11,072 nucleotides of DNA from Tepidiphilus sp. (GTDB lineage Bacteria; Pseudomonadota; Gammaproteobacteria; Burkholderiales; Rhodocyclaceae): the NCBI GenBank assembly GCA_028684345.1, contig JAQUGB010000042.1, positions 1 through 11,072 of the forward strand. Reading direction: 5' to 3'. The position numbers and the translations under genes are program-made. Below the pieces are notes generated by a model that was not told the DNA's origin, did no database searches, and was given only the letters and a program-made list of their open reading frames with translations. Shown piece after piece: positions 6,001 to 11,072 of the stretch. The first letter of the stretch is position 1. Every line of letters starts with the position of its first letter.

Positions 6001-7089
6001 ATGGTCGGCGGTCAGGCGGAGCTGATGCCCTTCTTCGGTCTCCAGACGGAACACGGGTTTGATGCCGGTGGGGAAGAATCCGGCCGATTCGGTGGGATAG
6101 GTCTTGCCGTCGACTACGGCGAGGAAGGGGCGGCCGATGAGTTCGTGCACCTGGCGCGCGCCTTCGCTCGTCATCACCCAGGTATCGGCGGTGACACAAG
6201 GATTGGTGGCCTCGATCGTTTCGCAGTAATAGAGGTTGTTGTCCTGGTTGATGCGGTCGATGAAGAGCACGCCTGGTTCGGCGTGGTCGTAGGTCGAGCG
6301 CATGATCTGGTCCCAGAGCTCGCGCGCGCGTACCTTGCGATAGACCCAGAGTTTGTCTTCGCGCTGGTAGGCGCCGGCGGCCTTGATTTCGGGGCCGGGC
6401 TCGGCCTTGTGCACGAGTTCGACCATCTCGTCGGCTTCGACCGCGCGCATGAAGGCGTCGGTGACCGCCACGGAGATGTTGAAGTTCGACAGATCGCCCT
6501 GGTCCTTGGCGTGGATGAAGGTTTCGATGTCGGGGTGGTCGCAGCGCAGCACGCCCATCTGTGCGCCGCGCCGCGCGCCGGCCGATTCCACTGTTTCACA
6601 GGAGCGATCGAAGACGCGCATGTAGGAGACGGGCCCGGAGGCGTTCGACTGGGTGCCGCGCACGAGCGCGCCGTGCGGGCGGATGCGGGAGAAGTCGTAG
6701 CCGACGCCGCCGCCGCGGCGCATGGTTTCGGCCGATTGGGCGAGCGCCGTGTAGATGCCGGGGTAGCCGTCGACCGATTCGGTGACGGAGTCGCCCACCG
6801 GCTGGACGAAGCAGTTGATCAGCGTGGCCTGCAGCTGGGTGCCAGCGGCGCTGTTGATGCGCCCGGCGGGGATGAATCCGTGTTCTTGCGCCCAGAGGAA
6901 TTTCTTTTCCCAGGCGGGGCGTTCTTCTTCCTTTTCCACCGCGGCGAGCGCCCGGGCGACGCGCCGGCGCACGTCGGAGACAGTGCGTTCATCGCCTTTG
7001 GCATATTTTTCCAGGAGGACCTCCGTGGAGATCTCCTGCGGCGGGAGGTTGTCGATGGTGGGTTTGGTCGTGGTTTTTTCTTGGCTCAT
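3076..7089 (-). CDS. nrdJ: Adenosylcobalamin-dependent (class II) ribonucleoside-diphosphate reductase, intein-containing precursor
   Basis: The 1337-residue precursor should splice to a 958-residue enzyme that reduces ribonucleotides to deoxyribonucleotides using a B12-derived radical. Host motifs are LINCFVQP (C93, first redox cysteine), MRRGGGVGYDFSRIRP (123-138), RRGAQMGVLRCDHPDIETFI (173-192), NFNISVAVTD (202-211), NPC split by the intein (C298 or, after splicing, C677), CCDLGSINL (C688 as second redox cysteine), and SIAPTGTISLAF (839-850). The spacing from C677 to C688 equals that between the thiyl-radical and partner cysteines of Thermotoga NrdJ, known from the family. The C-terminus has two related TSCPD-like domains (about 1026-1135 and 1172-1280) and a cysteine tail (C1310, C1313, C1324, C1327, C1330, C1336). 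The start at 7089 has AGGAG at 7097-7101 with 7-base spacing. An upstream ATG at 7173 lies beyond the predicted promoter and was rejected. Confidence 0.95.
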   Translation of the reverse strand: MSQEKTTTKPTIDNLPPQEISTEVLLEKYAKGDERTVSDVRRRVARALAAVEKEEERPAWEKKFLWAQEHGFIPAGRINSAAGTQLQATLINCFVQPVGDSVTESVDGYPGIYTALAQSAETMRRGGGVGYDFSRIRPHGALVRGTQSNASGPVSYMRVFDRSCETVESAGARRGAQMGVLRCDHPDIETFIHAKDQGDLSNFNISVAVTDAFMRAVEADEMVELVHKAEPGPEIKAAGAYQREDKLWVYRKVRARELWDQIMRSTYDHAEPGVLFIDRINQDNNLYYCETIEATNPCVTADTWVMTSEGARQVHELIGRPFLAVVDGKTYPTESAGFFPTGIKPVFRLETEEGHQLRLTADHPVRRVTRKTRERLQTEWVKAGELAPGDRIVLHDHRRLPGWKGEGSFDEGYLLGLLVGDGVLKTDKAVLSVWDPALRLTANGEALPSVGAAGILQAAETAARALPHRADFQGWQRPILGRGEFRLASGALRRLALELGMTPGNKCLTAAVERRSSDFYRGLLRGLFDADGSVQGSQDKGVSIRLTQTDEERLRTVQRMLLRLGIASRLYRNRRPAGLRVLPDGRGSERAYDTQALHELIISGDNVARFAESIGFADTEKAARLQSLLDAYVRTPNRERFTATVHRLVPEGEEPVFDVTVAEVHAFDANGLYVHNCAEQPLPPYGCCDLGSINLTRFVRDPFTDEARFDFEAFGKVIDVAVRMLDNVLDVTHWPLPEQQREAMSKRRIGLGFTGLGDALIMLGKRYDAEEARLTASEISRYMRDRAYTASVGLAKERGAFPLFNPDLYLTGGNFASRLPAELKALIRKHGIRNSHLLSIAPTGTISLAFADNASNGIEPPFSYTYTRRKRMADGTFKEYSVEDHAWRLYKHLGGDVEHLPPAFVTALEISAKAHAAMVAAVAPYIDTSISKTVNVAEDYPYEDFQDLYTFAWKSGLKGLATYRPNNVVGAILTVEPPKEKTPETSELEFADANRRLSIQKLPAPVLSSLRWPGRPKLPDGNPAWTYMLETPEGEFALFVGHIDQNGHGAFPFEVWVNGADQPRGLGAVAKTLSMDMRANDRGWLQIKLEELAKVVGEKSFDMPFPPHGEPKRFPSVVSAFGQVVRYRCERLGAFEHLGDTPVLDSLFSRHEPKTGTEGTLSWTVDIQNPTTGDDFILGLKEITLPSPDGAGPMTRPYAMWLAGHYPRSLDGLTRILSLDMRVIDPAWIGMKLRKLLNYPEPLGDFMAFVPGDRRQQNFPSTVAYLARLIIHRYAMLGILDERGFPIREMGLLEAPRDERDPKLMQGARCSECGNYAVIRKDGCDFCTACGAVGTCG
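3250..4014 (-). repeat. Internal duplication: two TSCPD-like domains in the NrdJ C-terminal extension
   Basis: Residues about 1026-1135 (3685-4014) and about 1172-1280 (3250-3576) align at protein level. LSMDMRANDRGWLQIKLEEL pairs with LSLDMRVIDPAWIGMKLRKL, and RFPSVVSAFGQVVRYRCERL with NFPSTVAYLARLIIHRYAML. The nucleotide sequences are no longer obviously similar, so the duplication is old. The linker between the two holds about 36 residues. Confidence 0.65.
5062..6198 (-). mobile_element. Intein with LAGLIDADG homing endonuclease inside nrdJ
   Basis: The insert covers residues 298-676 of the precursor (379 residues) and separates EATNP from CAEQPLPPYG, which are contiguous in intein-free NrdJ. 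Splicing features are all present: Cys1 in CVTADTWVMTSEG (block A), TADH with H66 (block B), block F (VFDVTVAEVHAFDANG), penultimate His378 and terminal Asn379 in LYVHN, and a Cys at +1. Two dodecapeptide motifs, YLLGLLVGDG (intein 116-125) and LLRGLFDADG (226-235), keep their acidic residues, so the homing endonuclease is probably active. Its target would be the intein-free nrdJ allele. Base composition looks like the host's, arguing against very recent entry. Boundaries are precise because both junctions are clear. Confidence 0.95.
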
Positions 7090-7120
7090 CGGAAGGCTCC
7101 TGGGCGTTTCGTTGGAGCGA

Positions 7121-7149
7121 ACTATAGCCCAGAAATGGTGTAAACGCAA
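7121..7149 (-). promoter_or_regulatory. Predicted nrdJ promoter
   Basis: On the minus strand, TTGCGT (plus 7144-7149) and TATAGT (7121-7126) are separated by 17 bases. The -10 matches 5 of 6. Transcription would start near 7114 and leave about 25 bases of leader carrying the AGGAG site. The leader is far too short for a cobalamin riboswitch. Confidence 0.5.
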
Positions 7150-7179
7150 AAAAATAAAATTCAATAAAATCAATTGGTT

Positions 7180-7195
7180 GTAAAAAATATAGTAT
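7180..7195. promoter_or_regulatory. Weak candidate NrdR box upstream of nrdJ
   Basis: GTAAAAAATATAGTAT resembles the NrdR box consensus ACACWATATATWGTGT at roughly 11 of 16 positions, mainly in the right half. NrdR normally uses two boxes about 31 bases apart, and no good second copy was found. The match lies in a markedly AT-rich island (about 7140-7235), so chance similarity is likely. Confidence 0.2.
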
Positions 7196-7287
7196 CAAAG
7201 AGGTTTTGCGAACACAACATTTAGTATGATAAATGCATCCGATGCGGGGGATATCGCCTTGTGGACAAGCGCTTACGGCGCGTTTTT

Positions 7288-8724
7288 TCAGTTGCGGAGA
7301 AGGTCGAGCCTGTAATGCATTTTGAGTAGTTTCTGGAGGCGTTCGACCGTTTCCAGGGCGCTGCGAAGCTCGGCGCGCTCGAGTCGTCCGAGCGCAGAGA
7401 GGGGAAGGGTGTTGCGTGGGGGGTGTCCGGCGGCGAGGTGATCGAGTTGGGCGCGCAGTCGTAGTCGGCAGAGGAAGGCGAAAGCGGCGGCGAGTTCGCG
7501 CGATTCGGCACTCGGGATTACGTCGAGCGCAGCGAGCCGCTCGAGCCGATTGAACGTGTTGCCCTCGAGCGCTTGGTATTCGATGGCGAGGATGCGCACC
7601 CCGTCGGTGATGGCGAAGATGCCGGCTTTTTTCAGGTCGATCGCCCCTTCTTCGGGGGCATTGGCTTTGATCCGGCCAAACCATCCCAACGGTACCCTGA
7701 AGCGTATCGAGTTTTGTGCCATACGTGCGAGTGCGATGGGGTCGGTGCGGACGTGTTCATAATAGGTCTGACGCAGCGGGGTGGCGAGCGCGGCGTTGCC
7801 CGCGAGCGGCTTGAGGTCGGCGAGCATGCTGGCGTTCATCAAGTTGGCGGGCGTGGGGACGCTCAGCCAGTTGCGGATGAGCGCGCACCATTCCTGTTGT
7901 GTACGCCGCCATTGCGGGTTGCGCGTCATGATGCCGCCCGGGCAGGGGGGGATGCCGATGTCGAGGAGGCGTTGAGTGAGCGTTTCGCCGAAACCGGCAA
8001 TGGCGGCGAGTTCTTCGGAGCTGCAGTCGTCGGCCTGGACGAAGGCGTTGTCTTGGTCGGTGGCGAGCGTTTGCTCACCGCGTCCCTGGCTGCCCAGGGC
8101 GAGGAAGGCGAGCCGATGCTGTAGGGCGAGGTCGGGCAGGGTGAGTTCGAAGACGCGGCGGGCGATCGCGTCTTCGAGATAGGCGATCACTTCGACGAGC
8201 TCGCGGATGGGGGTGCCGGCGCGGGCGAGGACCTCGACGAGGCGCTGTAGTTCGCGTTGTAGGGTGGCGAGGGAAGCGAAATCTTCCGCGTGTTCGATGT
8301 CGAGCGCGAGTTGGTGGGGCGAGTGGCGTTGCAGGCGCAGCAGGTCGGTCTGACTGAGGATGCCGACGAGGTTCCCATCGGCGTCGGTGACGCCGAGCCG
8401 GTGGATGCGATGACGCGCCATGAGATAGAGGGCGCGGTGCAGCGGCTCGGCTTCGCCCACCGTGACCAAGGGGGTGCTCATGATCCGGTCCACGGTGAGC
8501 GTGGAAGGTAGGAGGTTTTCCGCGACGACGCGGTTGCGGAGATCTCGGTCGGTGAGGATGCCGAGGGGTCGTTCGGGGGTTTCGGCCACGACCAGGCTGG
8601 AAATGCCGAGCGCCTGCATTTTGCGTGCGGCGACGTCGACTGGGGTCTGGGGCGGGCAGGCGTGGACCGTACCCGAGCACCAGCGTTCCACTGGTTGAAA
8701 CAACGCGCTTTCTTCGCCGACCAT
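7288..8724 (-). CDS. CBS-domain protein with DUF294 putative nucleotidyltransferase domain
   Basis: The 478-residue protein starts with two CBS repeats (about residues 14-70 and 76-132, each ending in GILTDRDL or GILSQTDL). These usually sense adenosine nucleotides. A DUF294 nucleotidyltransferase-like domain follows, with ALGSQGRGEQTLATDQDNAF (about 209-228), whose GS...D.D pattern (D223, D225) supplies the presumed metal ligands. The DUF294 C-terminal substrate-binding-like domain fills the rest. Many relatives carry an N-terminal cyclic-nucleotide-binding domain, which is absent here. Relatives also often adjoin an exonuclease gene, and none is present. The start at 8724 is preceded by GGAGGAG (complement of 8731-8737). 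The ATG at 8748 lacks a site and is less likely. No membrane segment is seen. The substrate is unknown. Confidence 0.85.
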   Translation of the reverse strand: MVGEESALFQPVERWCSGTVHACPPQTPVDVAARKMQALGISSLVVAETPERPLGILTDRDLRNRVVAENLLPSTLTVDRIMSTPLVTVGEAEPLHRALYLMARHRIHRLGVTDADGNLVGILSQTDLLRLQRHSPHQLALDIEHAEDFASLATLQRELQRLVEVLARAGTPIRELVEVIAYLEDAIARRVFELTLPDLALQHRLAFLALGSQGRGEQTLATDQDNAFVQADDCSSEELAAIAGFGETLTQRLLDIGIPPCPGGIMTRNPQWRRTQQEWCALIRNWLSVPTPANLMNASMLADLKPLAGNAALATPLRQTYYEHVRTDPIALARMAQNSIRFRVPLGWFGRIKANAPEEGAIDLKKAGIFAITDGVRILAIEYQALEGNTFNRLERLAALDVIPSAESRELAAAFAFLCRLRLRAQLDHLAAGHPPRNTLPLSALGRLERAELRSALETVERLQKLLKMHYRLDLLRN

Positions 8725-8767
8725 GATCGTCTCCTCCCGTGCCGTCATTCTATCCGGGAAGACTCTG

Positions 8768-8775
8768 CCCTAGGG
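8768..8775. promoter_or_regulatory. CCCTAGGG palindrome between divergent genes
   Basis: This perfect 8-base palindrome lies in the 91-base gap between the divergent CBS-DUF294 and tadA starts. No convincing -35/-10 pair was found there in either direction. It may be a coincidence. Confidence 0.2.
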
Positions 8776-8815
8776 TAGACTTGCCGCTTCCGGGTGGCAC
8801 GAGAGGTGGTGTGCG

Positions 8816-9307
8816 TTGCAAGAAGGTGATACGCTCGACGAGCGCTTCATGGCGCTCGCGCTCGCGGAGGCCGGCAAGGCGTGGGCTGCGGGCGAAGTGC
8901 CGGTGGGGGCGGTGGTGGTACGCGAGGGCGAGGTGATCGGGCGCGGCTTCAACCGGCCGATCTCGAGCCGGGATCCGACGGCGCATGCCGAGATCGTGGC
9001 CTTGCGCGAGGCGGCCCAGCGGCTCGACAACTATCGACTGCCGGGCTGCGTGCTCTACGTGACGCTGGAGCCTTGCCTGATGTGCGTCGGGGCGATGCTG
9101 CACGCGCGGCTGGCAGGCGTGATTTTTGGCGCGCACGATCCGAAGACGGGGGCGGCGGGGAGCGTGATCGATCCGTTTCGTGAGCGCCGGCTCAATCATC
9201 ACACGACGGTGCGTGGCGGCGTGGCCGCCGAGGCGTGCGGGGCGTTGCTGCGAGCCTTCTTCGCCGAACGGCGCCTTATACGCAAAAAGGAGCGGGGATG
9301 TTGCTGA
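8816..9307 (+). CDS. tadA: tRNA-specific adenosine deaminase TadA
   Basis: TadA converts A34 to inosine in the tRNA-Arg(ACG) anticodon. The 163-residue product has the zinc-deaminase signature HAEIVALREAAQRLDNYRLP (H57 ligand, E59 proton shuttle) and PCLMC (C87, C90 zinc ligands) in the context TLEPCLMCVGAMLHARL. It also has VIFGAHDPKTGAAGS, typical of TadA rather than other cytidine-type deaminases. Length is normal. The start is uncertain: TTG at 8816 follows GAGAGG (8801-8806) and gives the usual N-terminal helix DERFMALAL, while ATG 8849 would cut into it. The stop overlaps the next gene's start by 10 bases, so the two are probably co-transcribed. Confidence 0.93.
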   Translation: MQEGDTLDERFMALALAEAGKAWAAGEVPVGAVVVREGEVIGRGFNRPISSRDPTAHAEIVALREAAQRLDNYRLPGCVLYVTLEPCLMCVGAMLHARLAGVIFGAHDPKTGAAGSVIDPFRERRLNHHTTVRGGVAAEACGALLRAFFAERRLIRKKERGCC

Positions 9308-9855
9308 TCGTGGCGCTCGATGCCCAACGGCTATGGTGTGTGGATGATGGAGCGGTGCTGGCGAGTTATCCGGTGTCGACGGCGGCGCGCGGCGCGGGCC
9401 AGCGTCGGGGCAGCCTGCAGACTCCGCTGGGGTGGCACCGGATTCGCGCGAAAATCGGCGCGGGGGCGCCCTTGGGAGCGGTGTTCGTCGGGCGCCGCCC
9501 GACGGGCGAGATCTGGACGCCGGAGCTCGCAGCGGCGCATCCCGACCGGGACTGGATCTTGACCCGCATTTTGTGGCTGTGCGGCGAGGAGCGTGGATTC
9601 AACCGTTTGGGTGAAGTCGATACGATGCGCCGCTACATCTACATTCATGGTGCGCCGGATACTGTGCCCATGGGCGTCCCCGGCTCGCACGGCTGCATCC
9701 GCATGCGTAATGCCGACGTGGCCGAGATCTTCGAACGGGTGCCGGTGGGGACGAAAGTGCGTATCGTGGCGCGGGCACAGGAGGTGGAAGGGGTCGTGTC
9801 TGCAAGGTTTCTTCTCGAGAAACGAGGGTGGCACAAGCCCTCCGTGTCAGAATAG
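9298..9855 (+). CDS. YkuD-type L,D-transpeptidase family protein
   Basis: The 185-residue protein carries the YkuD catalytic signature: YIYIHGAPDTVPMGVPGSHG (H117, S130-H131-G132) followed by C133 in CIRMRN, the expected nucleophile. Family members form 3-3 peptidoglycan cross-links or attach proteins to the wall, so they act in the periplasm. The ATG at 9298 is supported by AAGGAG at 9287-9292 and overlaps tadA by 10 bases. No signal peptide is seen: the protein begins MLLIVALDAQRLW, directly in the domain. The last ~25 residues (after about VRIVARA) look like an unrelated tail and overlap the TnpB remnant in another frame. The domain call is firm, but substrate and localisation are inferred. 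Confidence 0.88.
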   Translation: MLLIVALDAQRLWCVDDGAVLASYPVSTAARGAGQRRGSLQTPLGWHRIRAKIGAGAPLGAVFVGRRPTGEIWTPELAAAHPDRDWILTRILWLCGEERGFNRLGEVDTMRRYIYIHGAPDTVPMGVPGSHGCIRMRNADVAEIFERVPVGTKVRIVARAQEVEGVVSARFLLEKRGWHKPSVSE

Positions 9856-10037
9856 TTGCCGTGCCGCCGCAGAACACAAGCCGGACGTGCCCGGCCTGTG
9901 GCCATGTATCGGCGGATGACCGGAGGACACAAGCGCAGTTCGTGTGCGTCGAATGCGGCTTCGAGGAGCACGCCGATCTGGTCGGCGCGATCAATGTTCT
10001 CAGGGCGGGACATGCCCGGTTCGCCTGTGAAGTGTGA
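9828..10037 (+). pseudogene. tnpB: 3' remnant of a TnpB (IS200/IS605-family OrfB) gene
   Basis: In the frame starting at GTG 9828 and ending at TGA 10037, the 69 residues include AVPPQNTSRTCPACGHVSAD (zinc-ribbon CPAC, codons 9888 and 9897), CVEC (9945, 9954) and EEHADLVGAINVLRAGHARF. The Asp at 9975 corresponds to the RuvC-III catalytic residue of TnpB. Everything before the zinc ribbon (RuvC-I, RuvC-II) is missing. Recognisable TnpB similarity begins near 9855, exactly where the transpeptidase gene stops. The preceding VAQALRVRI is doubtful. No tnpA and no typical right-end hairpin were found in the 34 bases before the phoH stop. It is almost certainly non-functional as a nuclease, though it could still be expressed. 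Confidence 0.85.
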
Positions 10038-10071
10038 AGAGATCCGGCCTGATTGGGATGTGGGGCTGCTG

Positions 10072-11072
10072 TTACAGCACCTCCGCCGCATGATCCGCGA
10101 GCCGCGAGCGTTCGCCGCGGGCGAGCAGCACGTGACCGCCGTGGGGCCAGCCTTTCATGCGCTCGACCACGTAGGTGAGCCCCGAGCTGCCTTCGGTGAG
10201 GTAGGGGGTGTCGATCTGGGCGAGGTTGCCCATGCACACCACCTTGCTGCCGGGGCCGGCGCGGGTGATGAGCGTGCGCATCTGCTTGGGGGTGAGGTTT
10301 TGCGCCTCGTCGAGCACGAGGAACTTGCGCACGAAGGTGCGTCCGCGCATGAAGTTGAGGCTCTTCACCTTGACTTTGCTGCGCACGAGATCCCCGGTGG
10401 TGGCACGGCCCCAGTCGCCGCCTTCGTGGGCGCCTCCCAGGAGCACTTCGAGGTTGTCTTCCAGCGCGCCCATCCAGGGGGTCATCTTTTCTTCTTCGGT
10501 GCCGGGCAGAAAGCCGATGTCTTCGCCAATCGGCACGGTGGTGCGGGTGAAGATGACTTCGGTGTAGCGTTTCTGCTCGAAGGTTTGCGCGAGCGCGGCG
10601 GCGAGCGTGAGGAGCGTCTTGCCGGTGCCGGCCTGGCCGAGGAGGGTGACGAAGTCGATCTCGGGGTCGAGCAGGAGGTCGAGGGCGAAGTTCTGCTCGC
10701 GGTTGCGCGCGGTGATGCCCCAGACGGCGTTTTTTTCGTGGCGGCGGTCGGTGAGGGTGCGCAGCACGGCGCGCTTGCCTTCCAGGGCGACGACGCGTGC
10801 TTCCAGGGGCTGCGGCCCTTCGAGGTAGACGAATTCGTTGAGGATGAGCTCGGGCACGATCGGCCCCTGGATGCGGTACCAGTCGTGGCCGGCGTCGCGC
10901 CAGGATTCGAGCCCTTTGGCGTGGCTTTCCCAGAAGTCGGGCGGTAGCGCCCGCACGCCGGGGTAGATGAGGTCGGTGTCTTCGAGGATTTTGTCGTTGC
11001 GGTAGTCCTGGGCGGCGAGCCCCAGTGCGCGGGCCTTGATGCGCAGGTTGATGTCCTTGGAGACGAGGATCA
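10072..11072 (-). CDS. PIN-domain PhoH family ATPase, C-terminal part, 5' truncated by window edge
   Basis: The frame is open from the stop (TAA, plus 10072-10074) to the window end, about 333 residues. The first visible residues, ILVSKDINLRIKARALGLAA, are the end of a PIN nuclease domain. The PhoH NTPase domain follows with Walker A GQAGTGKT (plus 10615-10638) and Walker B FLVLDEAQNL (D216-E217 counted from GTG 10956, plus 10306-10311). TRTTVPIGEDIGFLPGTEEE is typical of PhoH. PhoH-PIN proteins are proposed RNA helicase/ribonucleases. The GTG at 10956 is internal and is not the start. The gene converges on the tadA-L,D-transpeptidase pair, 34 bases beyond the TnpB remnant, with no clear terminator between. 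Confidence 0.92.
   Translation of the reverse strand, partial: ILVSKDINLRIKARALGLAAQDYRNDKILEDTDLIYPGVRALPPDFWESHAKGLESWRDAGHDWYRIQGPIVPELILNEFVYLEGPQPLEARVVALEGKRAVLRTLTDRRHEKNAVWGITARNREQNFALDLLLDPEIDFVTLLGQAGTGKTLLTLAAALAQTFEQKRYTEVIFTRTTVPIGEDIGFLPGTEEEKMTPWMGALEDNLEVLLGGAHEGGDWGRATTGDLVRSKVKVKSLNFMRGRTFVRKFLVLDEAQNLTPKQMRTLITRAGPGSKVVCMGNLAQIDTPYLTEGSSGLTYVVERMKGWPHGGHVLLARGERSRLADHAAEVL

Noticed and set aside
3637..7143. A very long open frame (about 1168 codons) on the plus strand antisense to nrdJ.
   Set aside because: It mirrors the codon bias of nrdJ in a GC-rich genome, has low-complexity Gly/Val/Ala/Asp-rich content, and shows no family motif.
7090..7173. A longer NrdJ start at 7173.
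   Set aside because: The extension crosses the predicted promoter -10, whereas 7089 has an AGGAG site at correct spacing.
7090..7287. A cobalamin riboswitch upstream of nrdJ.
   Set aside because: No B12-box-like sequence or extended structured leader was seen, and the predicted leader is about 25 bases.
7250..7290. A hairpin-like CTTGTGGACAAG and GCGC repeat beyond the CBS-DUF294 stop, considered as a terminator.
   Set aside because: On the minus strand no T-tract follows, and the stems are short, so it was not called.
10038..10071. The right end hairpin of the IS200/IS605 element.
   Set aside because: The 34 bases between the TnpB remnant stop and the phoH stop hold no evident subterminal hairpin of that family.
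9856..10947. A plus-strand open frame of about 363 codons antisense to the phoH gene.
   Set aside because: It is a shadow of the well-supported PhoH frame. Its start lies within the TnpB remnant in a different frame.

Overview
This GC-rich window reads like a proteobacterial, probably betaproteobacterial, chromosome. That placement is an inference from protein style only: a B12-dependent ribonucleotide reductase with a long C-terminal extension, a tadA-YkuD gene pair, and a PIN-PhoH protein. The window has two parts: a mosaic accessory stretch (1-3020) and a housekeeping stretch (3021-11072).

Accessory stretch. The window opens inside the 3' end of a superfamily I (UvrD/NERD-type) DNA helicase gene (2-829, +). 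Behind it lies a stack of toxin-antitoxin (TA) material. First comes a 3' remnant of an XRE-type antitoxin (1030-1131). Next is an apparently intact toxin-first HigB/HigA-type pair (1293-2004, +) with its own promoter. Then comes a second, isolated copy of the last ~90 bases of the helicase gene (2144-2243). A 35-base sequence at 981-1015 recurs at 2256-2290. Last is a BrnT toxin with an XRE-type antitoxin on the minus strand (2309-2900). The repeated order (helicase end, 35-base motif, TA material) suggests repeated TA acquisition or rearrangement behind the helicase gene.

Housekeeping stretch. A strong hairpin terminator (3024-3056) closes nrdJ (3076-7089, -), the adenosylcobalamin-dependent ribonucleotide reductase. 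nrdJ carries a 379-residue LAGLIDADG intein inserted exactly before the predicted thiyl-radical cysteine. Without the intein the enzyme would be 958 residues. Its C-terminus has two related domains and ends in a cysteine-rich tail. A promoter with 17-base spacing sits in an AT-rich island upstream. Next is a CBS-domain/DUF294 putative nucleotidyltransferase (7288-8724, -), divergent from tadA (tRNA adenosine deaminase, 8816-9307, +). tadA overlaps a YkuD-type L,D-transpeptidase gene (9298-9855, +). A 3' scrap of a TnpB (IS200/IS605 OrfB) gene overlaps the end of that gene. The window closes inside a convergent PIN-PhoH ATPase gene (10072-11072, -).

No tRNA, rRNA, CRISPR array or complete insertion sequence was seen. 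The observations most worth following are the intein at the catalytic cysteine, the duplicated helicase tail bracketing the TA cassette, and the antitoxin and TnpB remnants.
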